Origin: an uncultured Alphaproteobacteria bacterium
GTDB lineage: Bacteria; Pseudomonadota; Alphaproteobacteria; Rickettsiales; UBA1997
Direction: 5' to 3'
DNA length: 7,056 nucleotides
NCBI GenBank assembly: GCA_903849835.1
Contig: CAINKA010000105.1
Span: forward strand, 1 to 7,056
Shown here: one piece after another, positions 6,102 through 7,056 of the stretch
Numbering within the stretch: the first letter of the stretch is position 1
Layout: each line of letters opens with the position of its first letter
The notes under the pieces: model-generated
Told to the model about the DNA's origin: nothing
Databases searched by the model: none
What the model saw: only the letters and a program-made list of their open reading frames with translations
Position numbers and translations under genes: made by a program

Positions 6102-7005
6102 AGCTTGATTCTCTTACGCCCAAAACGTGACAGATTGCGCTTGTAAGCTCTGCGCGGTTTAGGGTGTAAAAATGGAAGTCGTTAATTCCAGCATTGTGCA
6201 AAATGCGACAGAGCTCTACAGCCACGATTCCAGAGATTAAATGGCGCGTCTCCTGCCTCTCATCAAGCCCGTTAAAAACTTCCGCCATCCATTTCGGAAT
6301 CTTCGCCCCGCACATATTCGCGAAGTGTTTTGCCTGTTTCACATTCGTAACCGGCAAAATTCCTGGAACGATCGGAGCTGTGATTCCGGCCTTGCGGCAC
6401 TTTTCCACGAAAGAAAAATAAACATCGGAATCGAAAAAAAACTGCGTGATGATACGCGTTGCACCAGCGTCTACCTTGCGCTTGAGGTGGTCGATATCTT
6501 CGGAAAAACTTTTTGCTTCCGGATGTTTTTCGGGATAGCCGGCGACTGAAATTTCAAAATCCATTCCTTCCTCCGACATTTTTTTTATGCCGGCGACAAG
6601 TTCATTCGCATGCTTGTAGCCGTCGCGATGAAGTTGATAATTTGCGCTGGAAGCAGGCATATCGCCACGCAAAGCCACGATGTGACGCACACCACTTTGC
6701 CAATAATTGCACAGAATTTCTCGAATTTCTTCCTTCGATGCCGCAATGCATGTGAGATGCGACGCGGGTTTTAAATCAGTTTCTCTGATAATTTTTTCGA
6801 TTGTTTGGTGAGTGCGCTCACGTGTTGATCCTCCGGCGCCGTAGGTGACAGAAACAAAACTGGGCTTCAGGCCTTTCAAATTCACAATCGCCTCCCAGAG
6901 CTTCATCTCCATCTCTTCCGTTTTCGGCGGAAAAAATTCGAAAGAAACATTGAGCTCACGTTTGTTGAGAATTACTTCCTCAAGTTTGTTGGTGTAAAAT
7001 TTCAT
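6100..7005 (-). CDS. metF: 5,10-methylenetetrahydrofolate reductase
   Basis: A 301-residue FAD-dependent enzyme that reduces 5,10-methylene-THF to 5-methyl-THF, the methyl donor for methionine synthesis; cytoplasmic. It spans a single TIM barrel of normal bacterial length. Visible motifs are SFEFFPPKT (21-29, with catalytic E23), VSVTYGAGGSTRERT (51-65), HIVALRGD (108-115, with D115), ISVAGYPEKHPE (152-163), ITQFFFD (186-192, with Q188), PIVPGILPV (211-219) and FYTLNR (279-284). E23, D115 and Q188 correspond to E28, D120 and Q183 of the E. coli enzyme. The frame is open upstream to an ATG at 7053, but those extra 16 residues (MLRQAQHD...) are translation of the palindromic repeat at 7030-7056, so ATG 7003-7005 is chosen. 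No methionine synthase gene is in the window. No Shine-Dalgarno sequence is visible. Confidence 0.97.
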   Translation of the reverse strand: MKFYTNKLEEVILNKRELNVSFEFFPPKTEEMEMKLWEAIVNLKGLKPSFVSVTYGAGGSTRERTHQTIEKIIRETDLKPASHLTCIAASKEEIREILCNYWQSGVRHIVALRGDMPASSANYQLHRDGYKHANELVAGIKKMSEEGMDFEISVAGYPEKHPEAKSFSEDIDHLKRKVDAGATRIITQFFFDSDVYFSFVEKCRKAGITAPIVPGILPVTNVKQAKHFANMCGAKIPKWMAEVFNGLDERQETRHLISGIVAVELCRILHNAGINDFHFYTLNRAELTSAICHVLGVRESS

Positions 7006-7029
7006 GAAAGTTGGAATTAAAAATTCGTT

Positions 7030-7056
7030 GTCATGCTGAGCCTGTCGAAGCATGAT
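7030..7056. repeat. 27-bp palindromic repeat upstream of metF
   Basis: This 27-mer is the exact reverse complement of positions 29-55. Its ends form a 7-bp inverted repeat (TCATGCT 7031-7037 with AGCATGA 7049-7055) around an 11-nt centre. It ends 24 bp before the metF start and runs up to the window edge, so a facing partner copy could lie just outside. Translated on the minus strand it gives the LRQAQHD peptide often seen as a spurious N-terminus of predicted proteins. Confidence 0.85.

Noticed and set aside
6194..6755. Three overlapping plus-strand open frames opposite metF
   Set aside because: All are antisense shadows of an intact, well-conserved metF; no protein-like composition or leader.

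Overview
The window reads as an ordinary stretch of chromosome from an AT-rich Gram-negative bacterium, most likely a low-GC alphaproteobacterium. The topoisomerase I (for example the SRSAGRVQSVALRLICDREE stretch) and the IF-1 look alphaproteobacterial, possibly Rickettsiales-like. The beta-barrel protein with a signal peptide requires an outer membrane. This placement is a judgement from protein character, not a database result.

All five genes lie on the minus strand, so transcription runs from right to left: metF (6100-7005), infA (5810-6028), topA (3308-5791), a soluble PAS-GAF histidine kinase (1277-3106), and an outer-membrane beta-barrel protein (130-1248). Two close couplings stand out: infA-topA (18 bp gap) and kinase-porin (28 bp gap). 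metF is 71 bp upstream of infA. A 201-bp gap separates topA from the kinase and holds a pair of REP-like hairpins plus a candidate promoter, so the kinase-porin pair is probably its own unit. No gene-free stretch exceeds 300 bp.

The first three genes are housekeeping: folate one-carbon metabolism, translation initiation and relief of negative supercoiling. The kinase and porin-like protein may form a small sensing/envelope unit, but no response regulator is present here.

The most informative non-coding content is repetitive. A 27-bp palindromic repeat is present at both ends of the window in opposite orientation, identical in both copies. A second, GC-rich REP-like family forms a head-to-head pair after topA; its two members differ mainly by compensatory changes that keep the hairpin intact. 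A 4 x 7-bp tandem repeat covers the end of metF. None of the five start codons has a recognisable Shine-Dalgarno sequence. I found no CRISPR array, phage, insertion sequence, defence system or RNA gene, and no convincing novel multi-gene system.
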